Of a DNA stretch of 64,000 nucleotides, positions 47,637 to 57,309 are shown piece by piece (the first letter of the stretch is position 1; the number at the start of each line of letters is the position of its first letter). The notes below the pieces were generated by a model, which was not told the origin of the DNA, ran no database searches, and was given only the letters and a program-made list of their open reading frames with translations. This DNA is from Archangium lipolyticum (lineage in GTDB: Bacteria; Myxococcota; Myxococcia; Myxococcales; Myxococcaceae), in assembly GCF_024623785.1 (NCBI RefSeq), contig NZ_JANKBZ010000015.1:62001-126000 (forward strand), written 5' to 3'. The translations under genes were made by a program, and so were the position numbers.

Positions 47637-49426
47637 GCGCCATGGACATGCACGCGGTGGCGGAGCAGGGACTCGCGGTGCTGTGGCGGGTGACGTGGCA
47701 GGGAGCGCTGTGGGCGCTCACGGTGTGGGCGCTCACGCGGGCGCTGCCGAGGCTGCCCTCGTCCGCGCGGGCCGCGTTGTGGTGGCTCGTGGGACTCAAG
47801 TGCCTGGTGGGCCTGTGCGCGCCGGGCCTGGTGCGTCTGCCATTGCTGCCAGCCCCCGAATCGCCCCCGGCGGCCGGGGTGAAGGTGGACACGGCTCCGG
47901 CCCACCCGGACACCGCGCTGGAGGCCATGAGGATGGACGGCGAGGCCCCGCTCGTGGAGCCCTCGCCGGAGCGCACCGGCACGCACGGGGTGGTGCTGGG
48001 AGTGTTGCTCGCGTGGCTCGGCGGCCTGGCCTGGCAGGGCTGGGCGCTGCTCCGGAGCCTCGCGCAGCTGCGCCGCATCCGGCGCGAGGCACGGCCGCTC
48101 GAGGACGCCACGCTCCATCAGGCCGCGGCGGCGCTCGGGCGGGAGCTGGGCCTCGCGCGCATTCCCCGGCTGCGCGTCTCCGAGCACGCCCCGAGTCCCC
48201 TGGCGCTCGGCCTGCTGCGCCCCGAGATCATCCTGCCGAGAGCGGCGCTGGAGAAGCTGTCGCCCCAGGAGCAGCGCATGGCCCTGGCGCACGAGCTGGC
48301 CCATGTGCGGCGCGGGGACCTGTGGCTCGGCTGGGTGCCGGCGCTCGCACAGGCGTTGTTCTTCTTCCACCCCCTCGTCCGCCGGGCGTGCCGCGAGTAC
48401 GCGCTCGCCCGCGAGGAGGCCTGCGATGCCGCCGCGCTCCAGGCCACCGGGGCCGAGCCCCACGAGTACGGGCGGCTCCTGCTCGTCTTTGGTGTCGCCC
48501 GCGCTCCGGCTGCCGCGGCGATGCCCGGTGCCTCATCCCATCTCGCAGCCCTGAAACGGAGAATCGCCATGCTTGAACACGCCGCGACCGATTCGATGCA
48601 GCGCCCTCGCTGGATCCGCTGGGCCCTGGGAGGGCTCGCGCTGGTGGCACTCGTCCCCATCCAGGTGGTGGCCCGGGAGCCGGAGGCCTCCACCCCCGTG
48701 CTCGCGCTGGCCCAGGCGCCGTCCACGACCCTGAAGGACACCTATGTCCTCCTGCACTCCAACGACTCGGCGACGATGTCGGGCTCGATGGAGGACCTGC
48801 GGACCGCGAAGGCCCTGGCGGGCGCCGACGGAAAGCCCCTCGCCTACGTGCGCCGCGGCGGGCGGGAGTACGTCATCCGGGATCCCCAGACGCTCGCGGC
48901 CATCGGGGCCGCCTTCGAGCCCCAGAGGGAACTCGGTGAGAAGCAGGCGAAGCTCGGCGAGCAGATGGAAGCGCTCGGCGAGAAGCAGGCCGAGGTCGGC
49001 GAGAAGCAAGCCGCGCTCGGCGCGAAGCAGGCCGCGCTCGGCGCGAAGCAGGGCGAGCTTGGCGGCAAGATGGGAGAGATCGGGCTCAAGATTGCCGAGC
49101 TCGCCCTGGCTCGGGCCCGTCAGGCGCGGACGGACGGAAAGGAGTCCCCGGAGCACGAGCGCCAGGAGGAACAGCTGGAGCGCGAGCAGGAGGCCCTCGA
49201 CCGGCAGATGGAGGAGTACAGCCGGCAGATGGAGGCCCTGGGCGATGAGATGGAGAAGCTCAGCGAGCCGATGAAGCAGTTCACCAGGCCGATGGAGGAG
49301 CTCGGCCGGCAGATGGAGGAGCTCGGCCGGCAGATGGAGGCGCACAGCCGGGAGGCGGACAAGAAGGTCCAGGCCCTGCTGGATGACGCGGTGCGAAAGG
49401 GGTTGGCCGAACCCGTGAAGCGCTGA
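47633..49426 (+). CDS. BlaR1-like M56 metalloprotease with coiled-coil sensor region
   Basis: A 597-residue membrane protease of the M56 (BlaR1/MecR1) family. Hydrophobic segments are at about 16-38, 48-72, 117-140, 232-250 and 329-345. The zinc motif HELAH is at 220-224, with a later Glu in REEACDAAAL. In place of the penicillin-binding sensor domain, the periplasmic C terminus has a small domain (370-430, with GREYVIRD). It is followed by seven-residue repeats of the type GEKQAxL (435-486) and a long charged coiled coil (505-580, RQMEELGRQMEE). The signal is therefore probably not a beta-lactam. It overlaps the BlaI-type gene by four bases and has a strong GGAGGGGGAGG ribosome site. Confidence 0.9.
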   Translation: MSAMDMHAVAEQGLAVLWRVTWQGALWALTVWALTRALPRLPSSARAALWWLVGLKCLVGLCAPGLVRLPLLPAPESPPAAGVKVDTAPAHPDTALEAMRMDGEAPLVEPSPERTGTHGVVLGVLLAWLGGLAWQGWALLRSLAQLRRIRREARPLEDATLHQAAAALGRELGLARIPRLRVSEHAPSPLALGLLRPEIILPRAALEKLSPQEQRMALAHELAHVRRGDLWLGWVPALAQALFFFHPLVRRACREYALAREEACDAAALQATGAEPHEYGRLLLVFGVARAPAAAAMPGASSHLAALKRRIAMLEHAATDSMQRPRWIRWALGGLALVALVPIQVVAREPEASTPVLALAQAPSTTLKDTYVLLHSNDSATMSGSMEDLRTAKALAGADGKPLAYVRRGGREYVIRDPQTLAAIGAAFEPQRELGEKQAKLGEQMEALGEKQAEVGEKQAALGAKQAALGAKQGELGGKMGEIGLKIAELALARARQARTDGKESPEHERQEEQLEREQEALDRQMEEYSRQMEALGDEMEKLSEPMKQFTRPMEELGRQMEELGRQMEAHSREADKKVQALLDDAVRKGLAEPVKR

Positions 49427-49510
49427 CCCCACGCATTCCCACTCGCGCCCGAGTGCGCCAGAGTGCAACGCCCACCGACCCCGTCCCCGGGGCTCTTCGA
49501 AGGGTGTGCG

Positions 49511-51199
49511 ATGCACGGCTTGAAGTCGCTCCTTGGCTCGATGCTCCTCCTGGTGTGCGCGGCCGGTTGTGCCCGGCGTGCTCCGGAGATGCAGCAGGCC
49601 CCCTCCTCTTCCACCACCACCGTCTATGTGGCGCGGCGTGTGCGGACGCTCGATGCGGAGCGGCCGATCGCCGAAGCGCTCTCCGTGCGCGCGGGCATGG
49701 TGCTCGCCGTGGGCACGAAGGCCGAGGTGCTCGCCTCGGCCGGAGGGGACGCGCGGGTGGTGGACCTCGGGGACGCGACGGTGGTGCCCGGCCTCACCGA
49801 CGCGCACGGGCACCTGGCGGGCCTCGGCCGCTCCCTGGCCGGGGTGCGGCTGGACGGCACGGCCTCGCGCGAGGAGATCATCTCGCGCGTGGCCGCCGCG
49901 CCCGCCACGGCGTGGCAGGGAGACTGGCTGATCGGCAGCGGGTGGGACCAGAACGACTGGCCGGAGAAGAGCTTCCCCGGCCGCGCCGAGCTGGACGCGA
50001 AGCTGCCGAAGACGCCCGTGGCGTTGGAGCGCATCGACGGTCACGCGTTGTGGGTGAACGGCGAGGCGCTCCGGCGGGCGAAGATAGACAAGGACACGCC
50101 GGACCCGGCGGGTGGGCGCATCCTCCGGGGCCCGGACGGTGAGCCCACGGGCATCCTGGTGGACAACGCGATGAACCTGGTGGCGGCGGTGCTGCCGCCG
50201 CCCACGGACGAGCAGTTGGAGGCGCAGCTGGCCGCGGCGCTCGCGCGCTGCGCGGAGGTGGGACTGACGGGGGTGCACGACGCGGGCATGGACCTGCGCA
50301 CCTTCCGGCTGATGCAGCGCTGGGACAAGGAGGGGAAGCTGCCGCTGCGCCTCTACGTGATGGCGGACGGCCAGGGGTCGGATCGCGAGACGTACCTGCG
50401 CGAGGGCCTCTTCCGGGGCCGGATGCTGACGCTGCGGGCGGTGAAGTTGAGCCTGGACGGAGCGCTGGGGAGCCGGGGCGCGGCGCTGCACGCGCCGTAC
50501 AGCGACGAGCCGAGTCACCGGGGCCTGCTGCTGCTGACGCCCGAGGAGTACGAGGCACGGGTGCGGGCCTTCATGGCGCGCGGCTTCCAGGTGGCCACGC
50601 ACGCGATTGGAGACAGGGCGAACACGCTGGTGCTGGACACGCTGCTGCGCTCGGCGGAGGCCACGGGGACGATGGAAGGGCGCCACCGGGTGGAGCACGC
50701 GCAGGTGCTGCGGCTGGAGGATATCTCGCGGCTGGGCCACAGCGGCTTCATCGCGAGCATGCAGCCCACGCACGCGACGAGCGACATGCCGTGGGCGGAG
50801 ACGCGCGTGGGGCCCGAGCGCATCAAAGGCGCGTACGCGTGGAGGAAGCTGAAGGAGACGGGGGCGCCGCTGGCGTTCGGCAGTGACTTCCCGGTGGAGC
50901 GTCCGGACCCGCTGCTGGGCCTGTACGCGGCGCGCACGCGGCAGGACGCGGAGGGCCAGCCCGCCAACGGGTGGTATCCCACGCAGCGGCTGAGCGGCGA
51001 GGAGGCCCTGGAGGGCTTCACGGTGGGAGCGGCGTACGCGGCGTTCGCGGAGAACGAGCGGGGCCGGCTGAAGCCGGGCCAGGACGCGGACTTCGTGGCG
51101 TTCTCGGTGGACCCGGTGGACGCGCCCCCGGCGGAGCTGCTGAAGGCGCAGGTGAAGCTCACGGTGGTTGCGGGCGCCGAGGTCCACAAGGCGCCGTAG
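49511..51199 (+). CDS. Amidohydrolase (YtcJ-like) lipoprotein
   Basis: A 562-residue lipoprotein (signal LLGSMLLLVCAAGC, Cys26) with a complete amidohydrolase barrel of the YtcJ/imidazolonepropionase-like group. The metal-binding pair is in PGLTDAHGHLAGLG, followed by GWDQNDWPEKSFP, ALERIDGHALWVN and GVHDAGMDLRTF. Later come VKLSLDGALGSRGAAL, THAIGDRANTLVL, HRVEHAQVL and the C-terminal FGSDFPVERPDPLLG. These enzymes hydrolyse C-N bonds in small molecules; the exact substrate is unknown. The location outside the cytoplasm suggests nutrient processing. The ATG at 49511 begins the signal peptide. The ribosome site is weak. The gene follows the M56 gene by 84 bases. Confidence 0.9.
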   Translation: MHGLKSLLGSMLLLVCAAGCARRAPEMQQAPSSSTTTVYVARRVRTLDAERPIAEALSVRAGMVLAVGTKAEVLASAGGDARVVDLGDATVVPGLTDAHGHLAGLGRSLAGVRLDGTASREEIISRVAAAPATAWQGDWLIGSGWDQNDWPEKSFPGRAELDAKLPKTPVALERIDGHALWVNGEALRRAKIDKDTPDPAGGRILRGPDGEPTGILVDNAMNLVAAVLPPPTDEQLEAQLAAALARCAEVGLTGVHDAGMDLRTFRLMQRWDKEGKLPLRLYVMADGQGSDRETYLREGLFRGRMLTLRAVKLSLDGALGSRGAALHAPYSDEPSHRGLLLLTPEEYEARVRAFMARGFQVATHAIGDRANTLVLDTLLRSAEATGTMEGRHRVEHAQVLRLEDISRLGHSGFIASMQPTHATSDMPWAETRVGPERIKGAYAWRKLKETGAPLAFGSDFPVERPDPLLGLYAARTRQDAEGQPANGWYPTQRLSGEEALEGFTVGAAYAAFAENERGRLKPGQDADFVAFSVDPVDAPPAELLKAQVKLTVVAGAEVHKAP

Positions 51200-51293
51200 C
51201 TCACGGGGCGGTGGCCGGGGACCCGGTGGGAGGGAGCCTCACGCCGGGGCTCCCCACACGCTCCGGCTGCCGCCAGACATCGACCTGGACGAG

Positions 51294-53342
51294 CTACTTG
51301 TCCTTGCCGCGCCCCCTGGGCTTCTTCTCGGTGGTGGGCGTGCCCAGGTCCGCGGTGAAGGCCAGCGCCTGGATCTTCCGGTCCATCTCCTCCTGCGCCT
51401 CGCGCCTCTCGCGCTCCACACCCTCCAACTCGCGGGCAATGGCCTCCAGCCGGTCCTCCTGCTCGCTCAGCTTCGTCACGAAGCGCTCGGAGAGCTCGCG
51501 CTGCGAGGCCCCGCTCTTCAGCGAGTCGATGTTCGCCCGGATGCGCTCCTGGTCCTTGAAGAGCTTCGTCCGCTCGTCGTTCAACTTCCGCTCCTGATGG
51601 CTCAGTGCCGCCATGCGGTCGCGGATGGCGACGACCTCGCGCACACCCTGGGCCACCCGCTCGTCGATGTAGCCCGACTCGAGGAAGAAGCGCACCTCAT
51701 CCAGCCCCGTGTTCGAGAAGTACCAGGTGCGCTGTCCCGTCGTGCGCTCGGTGATGGTGAGCTCCTCGCTGGCCGACGCGGCCAGCTCCACCTGGAAGCG
51801 CCAGAAGTTGTCCGTCGTCTCGGCGGGCTCCGGCGAGTCCTTCAGCTCCCAGCCCGTGCGCGGGTGCTCCAGGTATAGCGTCTGCGCCCGCTTCGCCTTG
51901 TTGCGCACCGTGTAGAGCGTGCTCCGCAGGTGGTAGAACTCCACCAGCAGCACCCCGCGGTTCACCACCGCCCGGAACACCGGCCCCTCCTCCGTCCGGT
52001 CCTCCTGCGACACCACGCACCCCAGCTCCACCGCGTACGGCACGAAGCGCTTGTCGTCCGGCTTCATCGTGTCGAGCATCGCCTCGCCCACGTAGGTGTC
52101 CCCCTCCGTCACCGTCACCGGCCCACCCTCCAGCGTCAGCCCCGTGGTGTTCTTCAGCTCGATGCACGCCATGGGGTTCTTCTCGCGCGTGGCGCGGTTG
52201 TAGAGCAGCACCCGCCGGCCCTCGAAGGGCCGGTGCAGGATGGGCACCAACGCACTCTGGTTGCGGTGCACCGTCACCGGATGGTCCACCCGGTACTCGA
52301 AGAGGTCCCCCACCTCCTTCGTCAGCGTCTTCACCGCCGCGCTGCGCTCCAGGGCCTCGCGCCGGCTCGGCCCTCCCCTGCCCCCCACCGCGCCGAAGGT
52401 CTTCATCATGGGCGCGGCGGCGGGCGCGGGCGCCGAGGGCATGGGCGGCTCCATCGCCATGTCCGCCGACACCTCGGCCAACACCTCCTCCTCCATCCCT
52501 CCGTACCCTTCCTCGGGGATGACGGGTGCCGCGGCCGCCTCGGTGCGCACCTCCACCACCGGCCGCCGCATGTAGCGCGGGTTGTACAGGTCGTGCACGA
52601 AGGACACCGGCAGCCCCGCGATGAGCGCCAGGTCCACGTCCACCCAGTCCTCGTCCCCTGTGTTGTCCACCACCGCCCAGCCCTGCAGCAGCGGCGGGCG
52701 CTCGGCCTCCAGCAGGATGCGGTAGCTCGTCTTCCACACCGGCGCTTCCAGCACGTACGAGACGAACAGCTCGCGCTCGCCCTCGCCCGCGGTGAGCACC
52801 GACAGCCGCTTGGTGTCCTTCTTGTACGAGGACAGCACCGTGGCCAGGTAGAACTCGAGGTCCTTGCGCACGGTGTCGTCCAGGAAGGTCAGCTCCGCCA
52901 CGTCCAGCAGGTCGAAGCTGCGCAGCGACGCGCCCACCAGCAGCGACAGGAAGGGCCGGTGCACCGCCGCCTTGCCCTCGACCACCGGCAGGGACTCGAG
53001 CCCCACGATGACGCCCTCCACCAGCTGCTCCTTGCCCACCCGCACGCGCACCCGCGCGCCCTTGATCTGCCCCAGCAGCGCGGTGAGGCTGCCCGACTCC
53101 GGTATCCGGATGGTGGCCTCCTCCAGCAGCTGCTCCAGCGGCTTGGTGGAGTCGTAGCTCACCGCCGACACCGAGCCGCCCGACAAATCCAACACCGTCA
53201 TCGACTTGAGGACGTCGTTCATGTCCCGCGCCTTGAAGTCGAAGTGGAGCGTGTCGCTACCGCTCACCGTTCCCCGGCGCTCGAAGTAGCCAACTCCATG
53301 CTTGTAGAGGACAACGCGGCGGATGGACAGGGAAGGAGGCAT
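51294..53342 (-). CDS. DUF4139-containing protein
   Basis: A 682-residue protein matching DUF4139: an N-terminal strand-rich region (RRVVLYKHGVGYFERRG), then VSYVLEAPVWKTSYRILL, ELKNTTGLTLEGGPVTVTEGDTYVGEAML, and a long C-terminal coiled coil (about 590-660, rich in Glu, Arg and Lys). A Pro/Ala/Met-rich linker (about 285-325) divides the core. Members are often annotated as mucoidy inhibitor-like, but the function is not established. There is no signal peptide or membrane segment, so the protein should be cytoplasmic. The basic tail ends KKPRGRGKDK. The next gene is divergent, with about 60 bases between the starts. Confidence 0.8.
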   Translation of the reverse strand: MPPSLSIRRVVLYKHGVGYFERRGTVSGSDTLHFDFKARDMNDVLKSMTVLDLSGGSVSAVSYDSTKPLEQLLEEATIRIPESGSLTALLGQIKGARVRVRVGKEQLVEGVIVGLESLPVVEGKAAVHRPFLSLLVGASLRSFDLLDVAELTFLDDTVRKDLEFYLATVLSSYKKDTKRLSVLTAGEGERELFVSYVLEAPVWKTSYRILLEAERPPLLQGWAVVDNTGDEDWVDVDLALIAGLPVSFVHDLYNPRYMRRPVVEVRTEAAAAPVIPEEGYGGMEEEVLAEVSADMAMEPPMPSAPAPAAAPMMKTFGAVGGRGGPSRREALERSAAVKTLTKEVGDLFEYRVDHPVTVHRNQSALVPILHRPFEGRRVLLYNRATREKNPMACIELKNTTGLTLEGGPVTVTEGDTYVGEAMLDTMKPDDKRFVPYAVELGCVVSQEDRTEEGPVFRAVVNRGVLLVEFYHLRSTLYTVRNKAKRAQTLYLEHPRTGWELKDSPEPAETTDNFWRFQVELAASASEELTITERTTGQRTWYFSNTGLDEVRFFLESGYIDERVAQGVREVVAIRDRMAALSHQERKLNDERTKLFKDQERIRANIDSLKSGASQRELSERFVTKLSEQEDRLEAIARELEGVERERREAQEEMDRKIQALAFTADLGTPTTEKKPRGRGKDK

Positions 53343-53401
53343 GTGCGCGCGGCTCCAACGAATAGTGGGAGTGGATACACTCCCGGTGTATCAAGTCTCA
53401 C

Positions 53402-54583
53402 ATGCAAATGCGCCACTCCCCACGTTCCCTGGCCGCGCTGCTGAGCGCGGCGCTGTCCTTCCTCCCGGGCTGCGAGAGTACGAAGTCGAGCGGCCCATCC
53501 CCTACCGATCCCCAGACCCAGCAGCCCGCCCCGGTGACCACGGGTGCACAATCCTGGCAGAACGCCCGCGTGGGCGACCGTGTCACCTACTCCTTCTCCG
53601 CCAACCAGGGGGCCGGGATGCACGGAGGCGCGCGCGCCCTCTCCGGGCAGGCGGTGCTCGAGGTGGTGGCCGTGCAGCAGCCCTGGGTGTGGGTGCGCAT
53701 GTCCTTCGAGGATGCGGCGGGCAAGCCGCTGGCCCAGGCGAAGCTCGCCAGGGAGCTCATCATCCCCGTGCGCGCGGACACGACGCGCCCGCTCGACGTG
53801 CCCCACCGGGGCCAGGCCACCGCCGAGAAACCCTCCTCCGCTGGCCGCACCTGGGAGGCCATGCGCTACGTCGAGGACTCGCGTCCCGTGGACGGCCCGC
53901 TGCAGACGCGCGTGTACGCCAACGAGCCGGGCCCGCTGTACCTCACCCACGGCCTGCTCGAGGCGAGCACCGAGCTCGCCGGCTTCCGCACCCCGGGCGG
54001 CTTCAGCGTGACGCTGCGTGAGCTCCGCGAGGGCGAGGCCGGCGCCAAGGCCACGCCTCCCACGCTGGAGCGGCCCCTGGGCCCCGGCGCGTACTACGAC
54101 CGGCGCGTGGAGGTGGGCCCGTCGCCCACCGTGCAGCGCGTGTGCTTCGGCGCCGAGCGCGGCTTCATCCTGCGCACCGAGGGCCCCGTCGACACCAGCG
54201 CCGCCCCCTGCTCCGACTTCTCGCAGGCCGAGCCGCAGCCGCTCGAGGACGTGCTGCTGACACTGCCCTGGGAGGCGCTGACCACCGAGTGGCCTCCGGC
54301 TTCCGCGGCTTCCGCCGTCCCCGCGAAGTTCACCGCGGAGGGCCGTGAGGTGCCCGCCCTCACCGCGCAGCGCACCGAGACGGTGGAGGGCGTCCAGCGC
54401 GTCTTGTCGGAGACCTGGGCGGCCGACCCCTGGGCCCCGGCGCTCGCGGGCCTGCCCTACGAGGCGCGCTTCCAGTCGCTCGCCGACAGCACCGAGCGCG
54501 TGGCCTCCGGCGGCAAGCGCGAGCCCGAGGGCAGCACCCGGCTCGTCCGCTGGGGCACCTGGGCGGAGGGGAGTCAGAAGTAG
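53402..54583 (+). CDS. Lipoprotein of unknown function
   Basis: A 393-residue lipoprotein with signal RSLAALLSAALSFLPGC (Cys24), then a Ser/Pro/Gln/Thr-rich linker to about residue 52. The mature region is strand-rich (VGDRVTYSF, GQAVLEVVAVQQPWVWVRMSF), with two Cys (VQRVCFG and APCSDF). I do not recognise the family. A start at the second ATG (53408) is equally possible. The 3' end faces the Ohr gene, with an inverted REP-like palindrome between them. Confidence 0.72.
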   Translation: MQMRHSPRSLAALLSAALSFLPGCESTKSSGPSPTDPQTQQPAPVTTGAQSWQNARVGDRVTYSFSANQGAGMHGGARALSGQAVLEVVAVQQPWVWVRMSFEDAAGKPLAQAKLARELIIPVRADTTRPLDVPHRGQATAEKPSSAGRTWEAMRYVEDSRPVDGPLQTRVYANEPGPLYLTHGLLEASTELAGFRTPGGFSVTLRELREGEAGAKATPPTLERPLGPGAYYDRRVEVGPSPTVQRVCFGAERGFILRTEGPVDTSAAPCSDFSQAEPQPLEDVLLTLPWEALTTEWPPASAASAVPAKFTAEGREVPALTAQRTETVEGVQRVLSETWAADPWAPALAGLPYEARFQSLADSTERVASGGKREPEGSTRLVRWGTWAEGSQK

Positions 54584-54593
54584 GCCAGGGGAG

Positions 54594-54630
54594 ACCCTCA
54601 CCCCCGTCCCCTCTCCCGAAGGGAGAGGGT
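54594..54630 (-). repeat. REP-like palindrome, copy 4 (inverted)
   Basis: On the plus strand it reads ACCCTCACCCCCGTCCC, then CTCTCCC-GAA-GGGAGAG, the reverse orientation of the other three copies. It lies between two convergent genes and could serve the ends of both transcripts. Confidence 0.75.
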
Positions 54631-54641
54631 GGAGTGGCGAC

Positions 54642-55082
54642 TCAGGCCACCTCGGACGACAGCTTCACCTCGATGTTGCCCTGCGTGGCCAGCGAGTACG
54701 GGCACACCTTGTGCGCCGCGTGCATCAGCTCATCCGCCTCGGCCTGCGACACGCCCGCGAGCTTGCCGTGCAGCTCCACCGCCAGGCCGAAGCCGCCCGT
54801 CGGCGTCTTCCCGATGGTCGCCTTCGCCGTGATGTGCGCGTCCTTGATCTGCTTCTTCATCTGCCCGGCCACCAGGCGCAGCGCTCCCTCGAAGCACGCC
54901 GAGTAACCCGCGGCGAAGAGCTGCTCGGGATTGGTGGAGCCAGGGGCCTCGGGACCGCCCAGGGCCTTCGGCATGGTGAGCGCCATGTCGATCGTCCCAT
55001 TGTCCGTGCGGACACGGCCGTTGCGTCCTCCGTGAGAGGTGGCGGTGGCGGTGTAGAGCGGCTGGATGGCGATGGGGGCCAT
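54642..55082 (-). CDS. ohr: Organic hydroperoxide resistance protein
   Basis: A 146-residue OsmC/Ohr-family peroxidase that reduces organic hydroperoxides with a pair of Cys. Both are present: SACFEGALRL (about Cys62) and HKVCPYSLAT (about Cys127). The typical start IQPLYTATATSHGGRNGRV and the NPEQLFAAGYSACF motif are seen. The ATG at 55082 follows GGAGGAG, and the 23-codon extension upstream in frame is not family-like. No OhrR-type repressor is next to it. The enzyme is cytoplasmic and uses lipoylated protein as reductant in studied species. Confidence 0.95.
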   Translation of the reverse strand: MAPIAIQPLYTATATSHGGRNGRVRTDNGTIDMALTMPKALGGPEAPGSTNPEQLFAAGYSACFEGALRLVAGQMKKQIKDAHITAKATIGKTPTGGFGLAVELHGKLAGVSQAEADELMHAAHKVCPYSLATQGNIEVKLSSEVA

Positions 55083-55198
55083 GTCGGGGACTCCTCCGGC
55101 TGGGACTGCGAGTGGAGCGCCCCTTCTAGCTCCCCCGCCCTCCACTCGCATGGCAATCCAGCGGCCCCCCGCTGCTCTATTGCCCAGGACACATCACT

Positions 55199-56407
55199 TC
55201 ACCGGCGACCGCGCACCATGCGCCCCTTCGTCAGGTGCGCCACCGCCTCGCCCAACCCTTCCAGCGTCAGCGGGAACATGTCGAAGACGTTGTGCACCGC
55301 CTGGATGGTGTTGCCTCGCCACGTCTGCGGAGGCTCCGGGTTGAGCCAGGCGCTGCGCTCGAAGTGCCGGGCCAGCTCCATCAGCCACACCAGCCCCTCC
55401 TTGCCGTTCACCGTGTCGTAGCGGCCCTCCGCGTTCGTCCGCATCGCCAGCTCGTACGGCGCCATCAACGCGTCACCCACCACCACCAGCTTGTAGTGGC
55501 GCCCCACCTGCCCCAGCAGGTCCGGCACGCTGAGGCCTCCCATCAGGTACGGCGAGTCGAACACGCGCCCGTACACGCAGTTGTGGAAGTAGTACGTGCG
55601 CAGCTCCTTGAAGTGCGTGGCCTGCTTCGCCACCGAGAAGAGCCGGCTCACCAGGTGCGCGTACGGATCCATGGAGCCGCCCACGTCCATCAACAGCACC
55701 ACGCGCGTGTTCGGCCGGCGCGGTGGGCGCGTCACCACCTCCAGCTCGCCCGCGTTCTTCGCCGTGGAGGCGATGGTGCCCTCCACGTCCAGCTCGTCCG
55801 GTGCGCCCTCGCGCGCGAAGGCTCGCAGCTTGCGCAGCGCCACCGCCATCTGCCGCGTGTCCAGCACCACGTCGCCCCGGTACCCCTGGTACCTGCGCGC
55901 CCCGGCCATCTTCATCGCCATGCGGCCGCCACCGCCCTCGGCTCCCTCGCCGCCCACCCGGAAGCCCTCGCGCGGCTCGCCCGAGTGCCCGAAGGGTGAC
56001 GCGCCTCCGGTGCCGATCCACCGCGTGCCGCCGTCGTGCCGCTCGCGCTGGTCCTCCAACCGCTGTTGGAAGAGCCGCTCCAGCTCCTCCACGTCGAAGT
56101 GCTCCAGCAGCGCCCGCTCCTCGGGGGTGAGCTCGCGCCGCTGGCGCGCCTCCTTCAGCCAATCGAGCAGCTCGTCCTTGAGCTTCTGCCCCGCGCCCTC
56201 CATGCCCTTGAAGTGCGCCAGGAAGGCCTGATCGAAGGCGTCCAGGTGCGTCTCCGCGTGCACCAGCAGCGCGCGCGCCACGTGGTAGAAGCCATCCAGC
56301 GAGCTGTCGTGCAGCCCCGCCTTCAGCGCCCCCGCCAGCGCGAGCGCCTCCTGCGCGCCCACCGGCACCCCGCGCCGCCGCAACTCGTAGAGGAAGGGCA
56401 GGAACAT
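55199..56407 (-). CDS. VWA-domain protein (CoxE-like), partner of MoxR ATPase
   Basis: A 402-residue cytoplasmic protein. The N-terminal half is helical (FLYELRRRGVPVGAQEALALAGAL, then ERALLEHFDVEELERLFQQRL). A Gly-rich linker with a GEGAEGGGGR stretch follows. The C-terminal half is a von Willebrand A domain with the metal site in LLMDVGGSMDPYAHL. Such CoxE-like proteins pair with MoxR AAA+ ATPases to insert metal or remodel partner proteins. The MoxR gene lies directly upstream, with 13 bases between. The enzyme served by this pair is not encoded nearby. Confidence 0.9.
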   Translation of the reverse strand: MFLPFLYELRRRGVPVGAQEALALAGALKAGLHDSSLDGFYHVARALLVHAETHLDAFDQAFLAHFKGMEGAGQKLKDELLDWLKEARQRRELTPEERALLEHFDVEELERLFQQRLEDQRERHDGGTRWIGTGGASPFGHSGEPREGFRVGGEGAEGGGGRMAMKMAGARRYQGYRGDVVLDTRQMAVALRKLRAFAREGAPDELDVEGTIASTAKNAGELEVVTRPPRRPNTRVVLLMDVGGSMDPYAHLVSRLFSVAKQATHFKELRTYYFHNCVYGRVFDSPYLMGGLSVPDLLGQVGRHYKLVVVGDALMAPYELAMRTNAEGRYDTVNGKEGLVWLMELARHFERSAWLNPEPPQTWRGNTIQAVHNVFDMFPLTLEGLGEAVAHLTKGRMVRGRR

Positions 56408-56420
56408 GGCTCGCTCCCCG

Positions 56421-57263
56421 TCAGGCCTTCGTCCGGCGGCCCCGCCCGAAGGCCTCCGCCACCGCCATCAGGTCCTGCTCACGCTTCAACAGCGCGCCCA
56501 GGAAGGGCAGGTTGTCCTCCAGCTTCACGTCCGTGACGCCGTTGGCCTTGAGCACGGCGATCCAATCCACGAGCTCACTCGTGCTCGGCCGCTTGCGCAG
56601 CCGCGTGAAGCCGCGCAGCTCGTAGAAGATCTTCAGCGCCTGCTCCGTCAGCGCCGCGTCCAGCCCCGGGTGATGCACCGCCACGATGCGGCGCATCAGC
56701 TCCTGGTCCGGGAAGTCGATGAAGTGGAAGACGCACCGGCGCAGGAAGGCGTCCGGCAGCTCCTTCTCGTTGTTGCTGGTGATGATGACCACCGGGCGCT
56801 GCGTGGCCACCACCTCCTCGTTCGTCTCCGTGATGCGGAAGCGCATCCGGTCCAGCTCGTGGAGCAGGTCGTTGGGGAACTCCAGGTCCGCCTTGTCCAC
56901 CTCGTCGATGAGCAGCACCACGCGCTCGCGGGAGGCGAAGGCCTCGCCCAAGGGGCCCATGCGGATGTAGCGGCGGATGTCCCGCACGTCCCCGTCATTG
57001 AAGCGCGAGTCGTACAGGCGCTGCACGGTGTCGTAGACGTACAGGCCGTCCTGGGCGCGCGTGGTGCTCTTCACGTGCCAGGTGAGCAGGCGCAGGCCCA
57101 GGCTCTCGGCGACGGCCTCGGCCAGCAGCGTCTTGCCGGTGCCGGGCTCGCCGCGCACCAGCAGCGGACGCTGGAGCGTCAGCGCGCAGTTGACTGCGGC
57201 CTGGAGGCCTTCGCTGGAGAGGTAGGTATCGGTTCCGCGGAAACGGGAAGGAGAGGACGTCAT
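56421..57263 (-). CDS. MoxR-family AAA+ ATPase
   Basis: A 280-residue AAA+ ATPase. Walker A is GEPGTGKT, Walker B is LLIDEVDKAD, sensor 1 is IITSNNEKELPDAFLRR, and the C-terminal lid follows. The N-terminal TYLSSEGLQAAVNCALTLQRPLLV is typical. MoxR ATPases act as chaperones for metal-cofactor assembly and complex maturation, usually with a VWA partner such as the downstream CoxE-like protein. The ATG at 57263 has AGGAGAGG at a good spacing. A GTG six codons upstream lacks that support. Confidence 0.92.
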   Translation of the reverse strand: MTSSPSRFRGTDTYLSSEGLQAAVNCALTLQRPLLVRGEPGTGKTLLAEAVAESLGLRLLTWHVKSTTRAQDGLYVYDTVQRLYDSRFNDGDVRDIRRYIRMGPLGEAFASRERVVLLIDEVDKADLEFPNDLLHELDRMRFRITETNEEVVATQRPVVIITSNNEKELPDAFLRRCVFHFIDFPDQELMRRIVAVHHPGLDAALTEQALKIFYELRGFTRLRKRPSTSELVDWIAVLKANGVTDVKLEDNLPFLGALLKREQDLMAVAEAFGRGRRTKA

Positions 57264-57309
57264 GCCCTCTCCTTCTAACACCGACCCGCCCCCGACGCCT
57301 GCCTGTCCG

